A stretch of DNA of 64,000 nt from Gammaproteobacteria bacterium (GCA_903970465.1 CAJCIO010000120.1:1-64000), one strand, 5' to 3'. Numbered from the stretch's first letter, positions 46,592-55,747 are shown. Made by a program: numbers and translations. Notes: a model not told the origin generated them from the letters alone.

Positions 46592-47968
46592 TCACTCGCT
46601 GAACCGAAACGAAGCGCCATACGCCGAATCCGGCAGATGGTCTCTACCATCCCCGCGCAACCTCGAACGCAAGGTCCCGCGCTGCGGCTCGGTGCGATAC
46701 AGGCCGCGCTTCTGCAGCTCGGGCACCACCCATTCGCTGAAGTCTTCGAGGCTGCCGGGGCTGATCAGAGGGTTGAGCATGTAGCCGCTGGTGCCGCTGA
46801 TACGCGCGTGTTCTTCGATGCGCTCGGCCACCTGTTGCGGCGTGCCGACCAGAATCAGATCGGTACCCCGGGTGACGTTGGCGAAGCGCTGTTTCACGTC
46901 CCCCGCAGTGAGCGGCTTGCCGCTGCCGTCGGGGCGCATCACATAGGAGGTCATGCCTTCGGTGTGTGTCGACAGCGGATCACTGTCGGCGTAGCGGCTG
47001 ATGTCGATACCGGTGTCACCGGCGTAGCTGACCAGTTGAGCCTGCAGGTGATAGTTGCTTTGCAGGGCCTCATATTTGCGCTGCGCTTCGATTTCCGTTT
47101 TAGCGGTGACGATGCGCAGCACGGTCAGGGATTTGACGTCCTCGGCATTGCGACCGCGCGCCTGCGCTTGCGCCCAGATGTCTTCCAGGCCCTGGCGAAT
47201 CTCGTGGGGATTGGACTTGGCAGTGAAGATCAGCTCGGCGTGCTTGGCGGCGAACGTGCGGCCGCGGCCCGACCAGCCGGCCTGGATCAGCAATGGCGTG
47301 CGCTGCGGCGAAGGCGCGGTCAAGTGCGGGCCTGCTACCCGGTAGTGCGCGCCAGAGTGATTGATCGGGCGTATCCGCTCACCCCGCGCATACAGCGGCC
47401 TGGACTTGTCCGCGACCACCGCATCATCGGCCCAGCTGCCTTCCCACAGCTTGTAGACCACGTCGAGGAATTCCTCGGCGCGTTCATAGCGATCATCGTG
47501 CTTGATCATTTCCTCCAGCCCGAAATTGCGCGCCGCGCTGCTCAGATAGGAAGTGACGATGTTCCACCCCACCCGGCCATTGGTCAGGTGATCGAGGGTG
47601 CTGAAGCGTCGCGCGTGGCTGAACGGGTGTTCATAGCTGGTGCTGACCGTCACCCCGAAAGCCAGTTGCTCGGTGACGGCGGCCAGGGCTGGAATGATCA
47701 TCAACGGATCATTGGCAGGTGCCTCGACGGCCCACTTCATGGCCGCATCAGCGTTGCCGCCGAACACGTCGTAAAACCCCAGCACGTCGCCAAAGAACAT
47801 CAGGTCCAGGTGCGCCTGGTCGGCGATGCGTGCCAGATTCGTCCAGTAGCCCAGGGAGTTGATGGCCAGGCGTTCGTCAGCCGGATGGGTCCACAGGCTG
47901 GGGGCGCCACCGCAGCCCACGCTGGCCTGTTCGTAGAGGGCGAACAACAGAGGTGTTGGATCGGACAT
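46592..47968 (-). CDS. FMN-dependent monooxygenase, NtaA/SnaA/DszA family (luciferase-like)
   Basis: A 458-residue flavin-dependent oxygenase of the two-component type that uses reduced FMN from a separate reductase. Family segments are DLMFFGDVLGFYDVFGGN, RFSTLDHLTNGRVGWNIVTS and TPLLIQAGWSGRGR. Related enzymes cleave C-S or C-N bonds (DszA, nitrilotriacetate or EDTA monooxygenase). It is the last gene of a leftward unit with a binding protein and a permease, and AGGAAA precedes the ATG. Its direct substrate is unknown; a sulfur compound is inferred from the neighbourhood. Confidence 0.9.
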   Translation of the reverse strand: MSDPTPLLFALYEQASVGCGGAPSLWTHPADERLAINSLGYWTNLARIADQAHLDLMFFGDVLGFYDVFGGNADAAMKWAVEAPANDPLMIIPALAAVTEQLAFGVTVSTSYEHPFSHARRFSTLDHLTNGRVGWNIVTSYLSSAARNFGLEEMIKHDDRYERAEEFLDVVYKLWEGSWADDAVVADKSRPLYARGERIRPINHSGAHYRVAGPHLTAPSPQRTPLLIQAGWSGRGRTFAAKHAELIFTAKSNPHEIRQGLEDIWAQAQARGRNAEDVKSLTVLRIVTAKTEIEAQRKYEALQSNYHLQAQLVSYAGDTGIDISRYADSDPLSTHTEGMTSYVMRPDGSGKPLTAGDVKQRFANVTRGTDLILVGTPQQVAERIEEHARISGTSGYMLNPLISPGSLEDFSEWVVPELQKRGLYRTEPQRGTLRSRLRGDGRDHLPDSAYGASFRFSE

Positions 47969-47987
47969 GGAATTTCCTGAAAAGTGT

Positions 47988-48833
47988 TCAGCGCGGGTTT
48001 TTGAAACCCTTGCCGAAGTGGCGCTCCAAACGGTGCTGGATCAGCTCGAGCCCGATGGACAGCAGCCAGTAGATGACCGCAGCAGTGGTGAGCATTTCGA
48101 TGTAGCGATACGAAGAACGGCCATACGACTGCGCCAGAAACATCACCTCCCAGACCCCCATCACCGACACCAGCGATGAATCCTTGAGCATCGAAATGAA
48201 CTGGCTGGTCGTCGGCGGCACAATGGTGCGCATGGCTTGCGGCAACACGATGTGGATGAAGGTGGCCGTGGGTGAGAGGCCCAGCGCCGCTGCCGCTTCG
48301 CGCTGGCCGGCGGCGACCGAGACGATCCCCGCGCGGAAGATCTCGCTCAGGTACGCACCGTAATTCAACGACAGCGCAACGATCCCCGCACTGATTGCCC
48401 CCGGCACGATGCCCAGTTGCGGCAAGCCCAGGTAGATCAGCAGGATCTGGATCAGCAGCGGTGTGCCGCGAAAGAACGACGCGTAGAAACTCGCGATGCC
48501 GAACGCCACCGCGCTGTTCGAGAGCCGCGCCAAGGCGGTCACGAATCCGAGGATCAGCGACAGCCAGATCGAGCAGAAACACAGGAAGAACGTTAACGCT
48601 GCACCCTGCAGAAATCCGTCAGGGCCCAGATGCACGCCGACCAGATTCGGCAGCTTGGCGAGGATGATCGAGAACTTCAGGTCGAAGCTCATGAAAAACA
48701 GGATGCACAGGCCCAGCAACGCCGCCCACGTCAGGTAGACGCGACTGCGAAAGCCGATGCGGGCGCACATGCGCTTCAGCAGCGATTCAGGGGCCCGGCG
48801 GGTCGGTGCAGAATGCGGGTCGAAGGCGGTCAT
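47988..48833 (-). CDS. Polar amino acid-type ABC transporter permease (HisM/GlnP family)
   Basis: About 281 residues from the ATG at 48833, fixed by an ATGA overlap with the binding-protein gene. The EAA-type loop (AALGLSPTATFIHIVLPQAM) and the SFFRGTPLLIQILLIYLGLP stretch mark a polar-amino-acid transporter permease. No ATPase gene accompanies it, so it must borrow one or rely on a distant gene. Confidence 0.92.
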   Translation of the reverse strand: MTAFDPHSAPTRRAPESLLKRMCARIGFRSRVYLTWAALLGLCILFFMSFDLKFSIILAKLPNLVGVHLGPDGFLQGAALTFFLCFCSIWLSLILGFVTALARLSNSAVAFGIASFYASFFRGTPLLIQILLIYLGLPQLGIVPGAISAGIVALSLNYGAYLSEIFRAGIVSVAAGQREAAAALGLSPTATFIHIVLPQAMRTIVPPTTSQFISMLKDSSLVSVMGVWEVMFLAQSYGRSSYRYIEMLTTAAVIYWLLSIGLELIQHRLERHFGKGFKNPR

Positions 48834-49651
48834 TGGCTGATATCGGAGCCGATCCACTTCTGCGAGATCTTGCTCAGCGTACCGTCAGCCTTCAGTTGGC
48901 CGAGCACCTCGACCACCTTCGCATGCCACTGCGGGTCGCCTTTTTCGATGGCGACCACATTGGGCTCGGCGTACAGCGGCTCACCGACAATCTTGAACCG
49001 CGGGTCCTGGGCAATGCGCTCGTGGGCGGTGATCAGGTTGGTGACCATGGCGTCCAGCCGCACGCCGCTGCCCAGCGCCAAGTCCTGAAAGGCCACGGTT
49101 TCGTTGTCGTAAGGGGCCACTTGCACGCTGTTGAAGGGGTAGCTGATGGGCGTGTCTTCGGCGCCTTCGATCACCAGGTCCTTGTTGAGGTAAGCCTCAT
49201 AGGTGGAGGCACTGATGACTCCGACCTTTTTGCCGGACAAGTCCTTGCCGCCGGTGATGGCCGTGTCCTTGGCATTCACCACCACCACCGCCGGGGACTG
49301 ATAGTAGGCTACCGGGAAATCGAACACTTCAGCGCGCGCCTTGCTGGGCGTCATCGAGCAGATGCAGATGTCGTAACGCCCGCCCCAGCGACCTGCCGCA
49401 ATGACGTCCCAGGAGGGTGTTTCGATCTTGAGTTTGACGCCCAACCGCGCCGCCACCGCCTTGGCCACGTCGACATCGAAACCGTCCAGTTGGTTTTGCT
49501 CATTGAGAAACGAAAACGGCGGATAGCTTTCCATCAGCACTTCGGTCAGCTCGCCTTTTTGCGTGACTCGGTCCAGGGTCGCGCCGGCAAAGGCCGTCGA
49601 GCAGGTCACCAGCAATGCCAGACCGATGGGCAAAAAATTCTTATGTTTCAA
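48830..49651 (-). CDS. Polar amino acid-type ABC transporter substrate-binding protein
   Basis: About 273 residues from a TTG at 49651, chosen because CGGAG lies seven bases upstream and the result begins with a clean signal peptide (KHKNFLPIGLALLVTCSTAF, cleavage near AFA). The mature part is SBP_bac_3 type (YPPFSFLNEQNQLDGFDVDV, IAAGRWGGRYDICICSMTPS). Earlier in-frame starts to 49849 would add an unlikely leader. With the next permease and the monooxygenase it suggests uptake of a sulfur-containing amino acid or amine. Confidence 0.9.
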   Translation of the reverse strand: MKHKNFLPIGLALLVTCSTAFAGATLDRVTQKGELTEVLMESYPPFSFLNEQNQLDGFDVDVAKAVAARLGVKLKIETPSWDVIAAGRWGGRYDICICSMTPSKARAEVFDFPVAYYQSPAVVVVNAKDTAITGGKDLSGKKVGVISASTYEAYLNKDLVIEGAEDTPISYPFNSVQVAPYDNETVAFQDLALGSGVRLDAMVTNLITAHERIAQDPRFKIVGEPLYAEPNVVAIEKGDPQWHAKVVEVLGQLKADGTLSKISQKWIGSDISQ

Positions 49652-49811
49652 AGCCAAACTCCGCGGCAGAAAATTCGGCGAGATTAGAACGTGCCGAACA
49701 GGTGCATGGATACGGCTTTTTTTATCTAACTTACTTGCTTTTGGGAATATCGAAACGGGATAGCCATGACGGGACCACGGTGTGTATCGACGCGTTGTAT
49801 AAAGCAGCCAA
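49652..49811. other. Divergent intergenic region, left part
   Basis: Part of the 333-base gap between the leftward binding-protein gene and sfnG. It must contain the leftward promoter. A weak sigma-54-like match on the minus strand (GG and GC ten bases apart, 49776-49763) departs from the consensus at several positions. No gene is seen. Confidence 0.35.
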
Positions 49812-49829
49812 TTGTTTGTGGAGCAACAG
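49812..49829. promoter_or_regulatory. Candidate enhancer-binding site upstream of sfnG
   Basis: TTGTTT-N6-CAACAG, with one arm identical to the perfect box CTGTTG-N6-CAACAG at 57250-57267. It ends 88 bases before the -24 element of the sfnG promoter, nearly the same distance as at the sfnB promoter (85). This fits an upstream activator site for a sigma-54 enhancer-binding protein such as SfnR. Confidence 0.4.
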
Positions 49830-49889
49830 TTATTCAGCAGATTGTTCACTGCCCAGTGTTTTCATGGGGGATTAAAAAATATCCTAAAT

Positions 49890-49904
49890 TATTGATATAT
49901 AGGG
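49890..49904 (+). repeat. Shared 15-mer upstream of sigma-54 promoter, copy 1
   Basis: TATTGATATATAGGG, identical to 57325-57339. In both places exactly 12 bases separate it from the GG of the -24 element. The exact match at fixed spacing between two non-homologous genes implies a function, such as a protein or polymerase contact. Confidence 0.7.
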
Positions 49905-49914
49905 TAAAAATCAA

Positions 49915-49931
49915 TTGGCACGATTACTGCG
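49915..49931 (+). promoter_or_regulatory. Sigma-54 promoter of sfnG
   Basis: TTGGCACGATTACTGCG matches the -24/-12 consensus (TGGCACG-N4-TTGC) with GG (49917-49918) and GC (49929-49930) exactly ten bases apart. The predicted start site gives a leader of about 40 bases before sfnG. In Pseudomonas sfnG is known to depend on RpoN and the activator SfnR. Confidence 0.8.
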
Positions 49932-49984
49932 ATTGCTCTTCTACAGCGAGGTGACGCCCACCTCGGCAGTGCGTAGAGGTCAAT

Positions 49985-51085
49985 ATGAGTCAGCAACCTG
50001 TGAAATTCGCCTACTGGGTTCCCAATGTCAGCGGCGGGCTGGTGGTCAGCAAGATCGAGCAGCGCACGAGCTGGGATATCGACTACAACCGCAAGCTGGC
50101 GCAGATCGCCGAACGCTCCGGTTTTGAATACGCGCTGACCCAAATTCGCTTCACCGCCGGCTACGGCGCCGAGTACCAGCACGAGTCGGTCGCCTTCAGC
50201 CATGCACTGCTGGCGGCCACTGAAAAACTCAAGGTCATCGCCGCCATCCTGCCCGGTCCCTGGACGCCCGCGGTTGCGGCCAAGCAGTTGGCGACGATCG
50301 ATCAACTCACCGCCGGGCGGGTCGCGGTGAATATCGTCAGCGGCTGGTTCAAGGGCGAGTTCACCGCCATCGGCGAGCCGTGGCTGGAGCATGACGAACG
50401 CTATCGCCGTTCCGAGGAATTCATCCGGGTACTCAAAGGTGTCTGGACCACCGACAACTTCACTTTCAAAGGTGATTTCTACCGTTTCCATGACTACACC
50501 CTGCGCCCCAAGCCACTGCAACAGCCCCATCCGGAGATCTTTCAGGGCGGCAGTTCGCGGGCGGCCAGGGACATGGCGGCGCGGGTCTCGGACTGGTACT
50601 TCACCAACGGCAACAGCGTTGAAGGGATCAAGGCCCAGGTCGAAGACATTCGCGGCAAGGCGGCTGCCAACGGCCACTCGGTGAAGATCGGCGTCAACGC
50701 GTTCATCATCGCTCGCGACACCGAGCAAGAGGCCCGCGCGGTGCTCGCCGAAATCATCGACAAGGCTGACCCTGAAGCGGTCAACGCCTTTGGCGATGCC
50801 GCCAGGCAGGCCGGCAAGGCCAGCCCCGAAGGCGAGGGCAACTGGGCCAAGTCGAGCTTCGAAGATCTGGTGCAGTACAACGATGGCTTCAAGACCAACC
50901 TGATCGGTACGCCACGCCAGATCGCCGAACGGATCGTCGCGCTGAAAGCGGTTGGCGTTGACCTGGTGCTGTCGGCGTTCCTGCACTTTCAGGAAGAGGT
51001 CGAATATTTCGGCTTGCACGTGCTGCCGTTGGTGCGCGAACTCGAAGCGGTGCAAGTGAGCCCTGCGAAGGCGGTGCCAGCATGA
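49985..51085 (+). CDS. sfnG: FMNH2-dependent dimethylsulfone monooxygenase SfnG
   Basis: A 366-residue luciferase-like flavin monooxygenase closely resembling SfnG (FAYWVPNVSGGLVVSKIEQR, TAGYGAEYQHESVAFSHALL, AVNIVSGWFKGEFTAIGEP). SfnG converts dimethylsulfone to methanesulfinate with reduced flavin, a step in using dimethylsulfide-derived sulfur. GAGG lies five bases before the ATG and a sigma-54 promoter precedes it. Unusually, it overlaps a ribose-type transporter binding-protein gene by ATGA. Confidence 0.92.
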   Translation: MSQQPVKFAYWVPNVSGGLVVSKIEQRTSWDIDYNRKLAQIAERSGFEYALTQIRFTAGYGAEYQHESVAFSHALLAATEKLKVIAAILPGPWTPAVAAKQLATIDQLTAGRVAVNIVSGWFKGEFTAIGEPWLEHDERYRRSEEFIRVLKGVWTTDNFTFKGDFYRFHDYTLRPKPLQQPHPEIFQGGSSRAARDMAARVSDWYFTNGNSVEGIKAQVEDIRGKAAANGHSVKIGVNAFIIARDTEQEARAVLAEIIDKADPEAVNAFGDAARQAGKASPEGEGNWAKSSFEDLVQYNDGFKTNLIGTPRQIAERIVALKAVGVDLVLSAFLHFQEEVEYFGLHVLPLVRELEAVQVSPAKAVPA

Positions 51086-52131
51086 GTGCTGCGCTTGCTA
51101 GCCGCCCAGCGGAGCCGCGGGCGGACAACGCCAGCCGTCGTGGCAACCGGATCGCCCTGCGCTGCAAGCATCTGGTCTGGTCGGCACTGACGCTGGCGCT
51201 CATCAGCGTTGGCGTGAATGCCTCGGCCGCCGATGACGCGAGCGTGCCATCGCTGGCGGGCAAACGTATCGCTATCAGCATGACCGGCACCAGTCACTAC
51301 TTCGATATCAAGGCCTTTCAGGCGCAGGTCGATGAGGTCAAGCGCCTCGGCGGTACGCCGATTACCCTGGATGCCGGTCGCAATGACAAAAATCTGGTGA
51401 CGCAGCTGCAAACCGTGGTCACCCAGAAACCCGATGCGGTGATCCAGACCCTCGGCACCCTGAGCGTGATCGATCCCTGGCTCAAGCGCATCAGCAAGGC
51501 CGGCATCCCGCTGTTCACCATCGATGCGCCCTCGCAGTACAGCCTCAACAACACCACCTCGGACAACATCGCCACGGGCAAGGCGTTGGCAGACCAACTG
51601 ATCGCCGACAGCGGCGGCAAAGGCAACATTCTGGTGTTCAACGGCTTTTACGGGGTGCCGGTGTGCGCCATTCGCTATGACCAGTTGAAGCTCGCGCTCA
51701 AGGACCACCCCGAGCTGAAGATCATCCAGCCAGAATTACGCGATGTGATCCCCAACACCGTGCAGGACGCCTACAGCCAGATCAGCGCGTTGCTCAACAA
51801 GTACCCCAAAGGCAGTGTCACGGCGATCTGGTCGGCGTGGGACATTCCCCAGCTGGGGGCCAGCAAAGCGCTGGTAGACGCCGGGCGTAGCGAAATCAAG
51901 ACCTACGGCGTCGACGGCACGCCAGAGGTGCTGGATCTGCTCAAGCGCGATCACTCACCCATCGGCGCGGTGGTGGCGCAACAGCCCGCCCTGATCGGCA
52001 AGACAGCGGTGCAGAACGTCGCGCGCTACCTCGCCGGTCAGCACGACCTGGCCAAGGAAACCCAGGTGCCGACCTTGCTGACCACGGCGGCGAACGTTCA
52101 GCAGGTGCAACAACTGAGGGGGGATCAGTGA
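51082..52131 (+). CDS. Ribose-type ABC transporter substrate-binding protein
   Basis: A 349-residue periplasmic protein of the Peripla_BP_4 family. A long N-terminal region precedes a signal segment (VWSALTLALISVGVNASAAD). The mature part has the ribose-binding pattern: RIAISMTGTSHYFDIKAF, TQKPDAVIQTLGTLSVID, GIPLFTIDAPSQ. Its start overlaps the sfnG stop by four bases, so the two are translated together. The ligand is unknown; the sulfur context suggests an organosulfur compound rather than a plain sugar. Confidence 0.9.
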   Translation: MSAALASRPAEPRADNASRRGNRIALRCKHLVWSALTLALISVGVNASAADDASVPSLAGKRIAISMTGTSHYFDIKAFQAQVDEVKRLGGTPITLDAGRNDKNLVTQLQTVVTQKPDAVIQTLGTLSVIDPWLKRISKAGIPLFTIDAPSQYSLNNTTSDNIATGKALADQLIADSGGKGNILVFNGFYGVPVCAIRYDQLKLALKDHPELKIIQPELRDVIPNTVQDAYSQISALLNKYPKGSVTAIWSAWDIPQLGASKALVDAGRSEIKTYGVDGTPEVLDLLKRDHSPIGAVVAQQPALIGKTAVQNVARYLAGQHDLAKETQVPTLLTTAANVQQVQQLRGDQ

Positions 52132-52196
52132 GCAATGGCCCTTGCGACTGGAAGGCCGCTGGTACTACAGCGCAACCGCCTCACAAGGAGCCCGAG

Positions 52197-53768
52197 ATGA
52201 GCAACAACGCTACGCACAGTCACGCGCCACCCCCGGCGCTGCACCTGCAGGGCATTCATAAACGCTTCGGCCCGACCCAGGCGCTGGACGGTGTCGACCT
52301 GCGCGTCGAGCGCGGCTCGGTGCATGGCCTGGTGGGGGAGAACGGTGCGGGCAAGTCGACCCTGATCAAGGTGCTGGCCGGTATTCACCGTGCCGACAGC
52401 GGCACGCTGGCCGTGGATGGGCAATCCTTCACCGCACTGAGCCCCGGCCAGATCGAAGCCCTTGGGGTGCATTTCATTCACCAGGAACGGCTGTTGCCGC
52501 CCAGCTTCACCGTCGGCGAGGCGCTGTTTTTCGGTCATGAACTCAAGCGCGGGCCGTTTATCGACCGCCGCCGCCAGGACCGCGAGGCCGCGCGGCTGTT
52601 GCGCGAGTACTTTGCTCTGGAGTTCCCGGCGGGCGCGCTGGTGGGAGAGCTGGACAGCGCCCAGCGGCAGATCCTGCAGATCACTCGCGCGCTGCTGGCC
52701 AAGCCGAAAATCCTGGTGTTCGACGAGCCCAGCGTGTCGCTGGTCAAGCGCGAGGTCGATCAACTGCTGGCGATCATTCGTCGATTGTGCGATCAGGGCC
52801 TGTCGATCCTGTACATCTCCCACTACCTGCAAGAGATCGAAAGCCTCTGCGATGAGGTCACCGTGTTGCGTAACGGCCGCGCCGTGGCGATGGTCGACCC
52901 GCGGACCACCTCGACCGCGCAAATCGCTCGGTTGATGGTCAATCGCGAAGTGGCCGAGATGTACCCCAAACCCACCGTGACAGCGGGTGATGTACTGCTC
53001 GAACTCAAGGGCCTGGGGGCGGGCGGCGCCTACCGCGATATCGACTTGCAGGTGCGCCGGGGCGAGGTAGTGGGCTTGACCGGGCTGGTCGGTTCCGGGG
53101 CCAAGGAACTGCTCAAAAGCCTGTTCGGGCTCATCCAGCCGGATCAAGGCAGCCTGGCCTTGCACGGGCGCCTGACGCGTTTTCGCTCGGCCCGCGACGC
53201 GGTGCGCCAAGGCGTCGCATTGGTGCCCGAGGAGCGCCGCAGCCACGGGGTTGCGCCGCTGCTCTCGGTGCTCGAAAACCTCACCCTTGCCGGGCTCGCG
53301 CGCTTCAGTCGGCGGGGCTTGCTGGACGGGCCGGCCCAGTCCCGGGAAAGCGACCGGCTGATCAGCGAGCTGGGCATCAAGACCGCCGGCCGGGACGCCA
53401 CGGTGCAGCAACTCAGTGGCGGTAACCAGCAGAAGGTCGCGCTGGGCAAATGGCTCAGCCGCGACTGTGCGCTGTACCTGCTCGACGAGCCGGGGGTGGG
53501 CATCGATATCGGCGCCAAGGTCGAGATCTACCGGTTGATCGGCCGCTTGGCCGAGCGCGGTGCGGCAGTGCTGGTGCTGTCCTCGGACTTGGCGGAATTG
53601 ATCGGCATCACCGACCGCATCCTGGTCATGCACCGCGGCGCCCTGGCCGGTGAGTTCGACGCGCGCGCAGTCGACAGCGACCGTCTGCTGGCCTGCGCGA
53701 CCGGTGCCAGCGAATCCTCATCAACCGCCCATCTGCCCGCGCGCGAGCCTGCCCATGTCATCGTCTGA
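52197..53768 (+). CDS. Ribose-type ABC transporter ATPase, two nucleotide-binding domains
   Basis: A 523-residue RbsA-like protein. The first domain has Walker A GENGAGKS and Walker B ILVFDEPSVSLVK; its signature region reads ELDSAQRQILQ instead of LSGGQ. The second domain has GLVGSGAKELLK in place of a standard Walker A, signature LSGGNQQK and LLDEPGVGIDIG. That asymmetry is normal for this family. The ATG at 52197 is preferred because AAGGAG lies seven bases upstream; an in-frame GTG at 52128 overlaps the previous gene. Confidence 0.92.
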   Translation: MSNNATHSHAPPPALHLQGIHKRFGPTQALDGVDLRVERGSVHGLVGENGAGKSTLIKVLAGIHRADSGTLAVDGQSFTALSPGQIEALGVHFIHQERLLPPSFTVGEALFFGHELKRGPFIDRRRQDREAARLLREYFALEFPAGALVGELDSAQRQILQITRALLAKPKILVFDEPSVSLVKREVDQLLAIIRRLCDQGLSILYISHYLQEIESLCDEVTVLRNGRAVAMVDPRTTSTAQIARLMVNREVAEMYPKPTVTAGDVLLELKGLGAGGAYRDIDLQVRRGEVVGLTGLVGSGAKELLKSLFGLIQPDQGSLALHGRLTRFRSARDAVRQGVALVPEERRSHGVAPLLSVLENLTLAGLARFSRRGLLDGPAQSRESDRLISELGIKTAGRDATVQQLSGGNQQKVALGKWLSRDCALYLLDEPGVGIDIGAKVEIYRLIGRLAERGAAVLVLSSDLAELIGITDRILVMHRGALAGEFDARAVDSDRLLACATGASESSSTAHLPAREPAHVIV

Positions 53769-54759
53769 AATCTTTGCCCGAGCACAGCCCGGCCTGTCCC
53801 GGCGGCTCGCCCTGTCGATATTGCGCCGCGGGGCGCTGTTGGCGTTCCTGCTGATCCTGCTGGTGTTTGCCGTGAGCGCGCCGAACTTTCTGAGCATCAC
53901 CAATGTGGTCAACGTCTTCACCCAGTCGGCGATTCTCGGCGTGCTCGCCTTCGGGCTCACGTGCGTGGTGATCGGCGGTGGCTCCAATGTGGTCTCCGGC
54001 GGCCTGGACCTGTCGCTGGCGGCCAACCTGGGATTGTGTGCCGCGGTCTACAGCCGGTTGAACAACGCCGGGTTGCCGGCCTGGCAGGCGATCGGCCTGA
54101 CCCTGCTGTGCGGCCTGGCGGTGGGCGTGCTCAATGGCTTGAGCGTGGTGCTGTTACGCCTGCCACCGTTGCTGGCGACGCTGGCCAGCATGAACCTGGT
54201 GGCCGGGCTGGAACTGGTGCTCACCCAGAACACCGTGCTGCCCACCGACTCGTCGCTGCTCGACACCTTGGCCGACGGCACCTGGCTGCAGGTGCCAGTG
54301 CTGGCCTGGGTGCTGTTGGGCGTGGCGTTGCTGCTTGGCCTGTTGATCCAGCACAGCCCTTACGGCCTGCGCTTGTACGCGGTAGGCGAATACCCCGAGG
54401 CGGCGCGGGCTGCCGGTTTGGGCCTGCGGCGCTATGTATTTTCCAGTTACCTGCTCGCCGGGTTGTGCGCTGCGGTCGCGGCGTTTTGTTCGGCGGCGTT
54501 GTTCAGCGGCAGCACGACCGGGTCCGGGGAAATGCTGTTGTCGGTGGTCGCGATCGCCTTCCTGGGCGTGGTGTTCTCCAGACGCCTGGTGGCCAACATC
54601 CCCGGCACCTTGCTGGCGACCCTGCTGTTGGGCTTTCTGGTCAACGGTTTCCAGTTGCTGAACATCTCCAGCTTCTGGGTCAACGGCGTGCAGGGGGTGT
54701 TGATTCTGCTGGTGGTCGCGGTGTCCGGCGCGTTGCGCAAAGAGGAGGGCGGCCAATGA
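53755..54759 (+). CDS. Ribose-type ABC transporter permease 1 (RbsC family)
   Basis: A 334-residue membrane protein starting MSSSEIFARAQPGLSRR inside the last 14 bases of the ATPase gene. It has about eight to ten hydrophobic segments and the RbsC pattern (NFLSITNVVNVFTQSAILG, GGLDLSLAANLGLC). It likely pairs with the next permease as a heterodimer. The long upstream extension of the frame is antisense-type overlap with the ATPase gene and is not used. Confidence 0.92.
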   Translation: MSSSEIFARAQPGLSRRLALSILRRGALLAFLLILLVFAVSAPNFLSITNVVNVFTQSAILGVLAFGLTCVVIGGGSNVVSGGLDLSLAANLGLCAAVYSRLNNAGLPAWQAIGLTLLCGLAVGVLNGLSVVLLRLPPLLATLASMNLVAGLELVLTQNTVLPTDSSLLDTLADGTWLQVPVLAWVLLGVALLLGLLIQHSPYGLRLYAVGEYPEAARAAGLGLRRYVFSSYLLAGLCAAVAAFCSAALFSGSTTGSGEMLLSVVAIAFLGVVFSRRLVANIPGTLLATLLLGFLVNGFQLLNISSFWVNGVQGVLILLVVAVSGALRKEEGGQ

Positions 54760-55736
54760 CCACGCTTGCGCCAACGCCGTTCTCCACTGTGCTGCTGGCG
54801 CGCGCGCTGCGCGCCATCCTGCCGCTGCTGATCGTGCTCATCGTCGGCTTTTTCGCGGCCAGCGCGCCGGGGTTTCTCAGCGTCGGCAACCTGAGCAGCC
54901 TGGTGCTCAATAACTTCGTGCTGTTGGCCATCGTCGCCATCGGCATGACCTGGGCCGTGGCGGCGGGTGGCATCGACTTGTCGGTGGGCACCGCGCTGGA
55001 CTTCTCCAGCCTGGCGTTCGTGGTGTTGCTCAATGGCGGCCACGGGCTGGTGCTGGCGATCGTCGGGGCATTGTCGGCCGCAGCGCTGGCCGGTGGCTTC
55101 AATGCGCTGTTGATCGCCGGGCTGCGGATCACCCCATTCCTGGCCACTCTGGGCACCTTGTTCATCGGCACCAGCGTGCAGCAGTTGCTGTCCGACGGCG
55201 GCCAGCCGATCTACATCGCCCAGAGCGCGCTGCCCGGCATCACGGCCGTGAGGTTGCTGGGGGTGCCGTTGGTGTTGTGGCTGGTGGCCGTCGTGGCCCT
55301 GGTGTACGGGGTGATCCTTGCGCGTGGCCGCCTGGGGCGCGAGATTCTGGCGGTCGGTACCCAGGTGCAACTGGCGCGTTATTCCGGGCTGCCGATTCGT
55401 CTGATCGCCCTCAAGGTCTTTCTCGCCAGCGCGTTGGCCTGCGCGGTGGCGGGCATCGTGCTCAGTTCGACGGTCAACGCCTACGTGCCGATGTCGGGCA
55501 ACGCCTACCTGATCAACGCCATCGGCGCGGTGTTCATGGGCACCACCTTGAGTCGCGCCGGGCGCCCCAATGTGCCGGGCACGTTGCTCGGGGTGCTGTT
55601 CATCAACGTCATCGCCAATGGCTTGCTGCTGATCGGCTGGAACTTCTACTGGCAGCAGGTCGCCACGGGCGCCTTGATCTTGCTGGTGCTGGCTTTCAGT
55701 TTTAGCAGCCGGCGCCTGGCACACCAGGCGGGGTAA
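54756..55736 (+). CDS. Ribose-type ABC transporter permease 2 (RbsC family)
   Basis: A 326-residue membrane protein starting MTTLAPTPFSTVLLARAL, ATGA-coupled to the first permease. It has GFLSVGNLSSLVLNNFVLL and AAGGIDLSVGTALDFSSLAF, both RbsC-like. Two distinct permeases instead of one repeated subunit resembles the LsrCD or YtfT-YjfF arrangement. It is the last gene of the sfnG unit, followed by a strong terminator. Confidence 0.92.
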   Translation: MTTLAPTPFSTVLLARALRAILPLLIVLIVGFFAASAPGFLSVGNLSSLVLNNFVLLAIVAIGMTWAVAAGGIDLSVGTALDFSSLAFVVLLNGGHGLVLAIVGALSAAALAGGFNALLIAGLRITPFLATLGTLFIGTSVQQLLSDGGQPIYIAQSALPGITAVRLLGVPLVLWLVAVVALVYGVILARGRLGREILAVGTQVQLARYSGLPIRLIALKVFLASALACAVAGIVLSSTVNAYVPMSGNAYLINAIGAVFMGTTLSRAGRPNVPGTLLGVLFINVIANGLLLIGWNFYWQQVATGALILLVLAFSFSSRRLAHQAG

Positions 55737-55747
55737 TGGTCAGGGCG

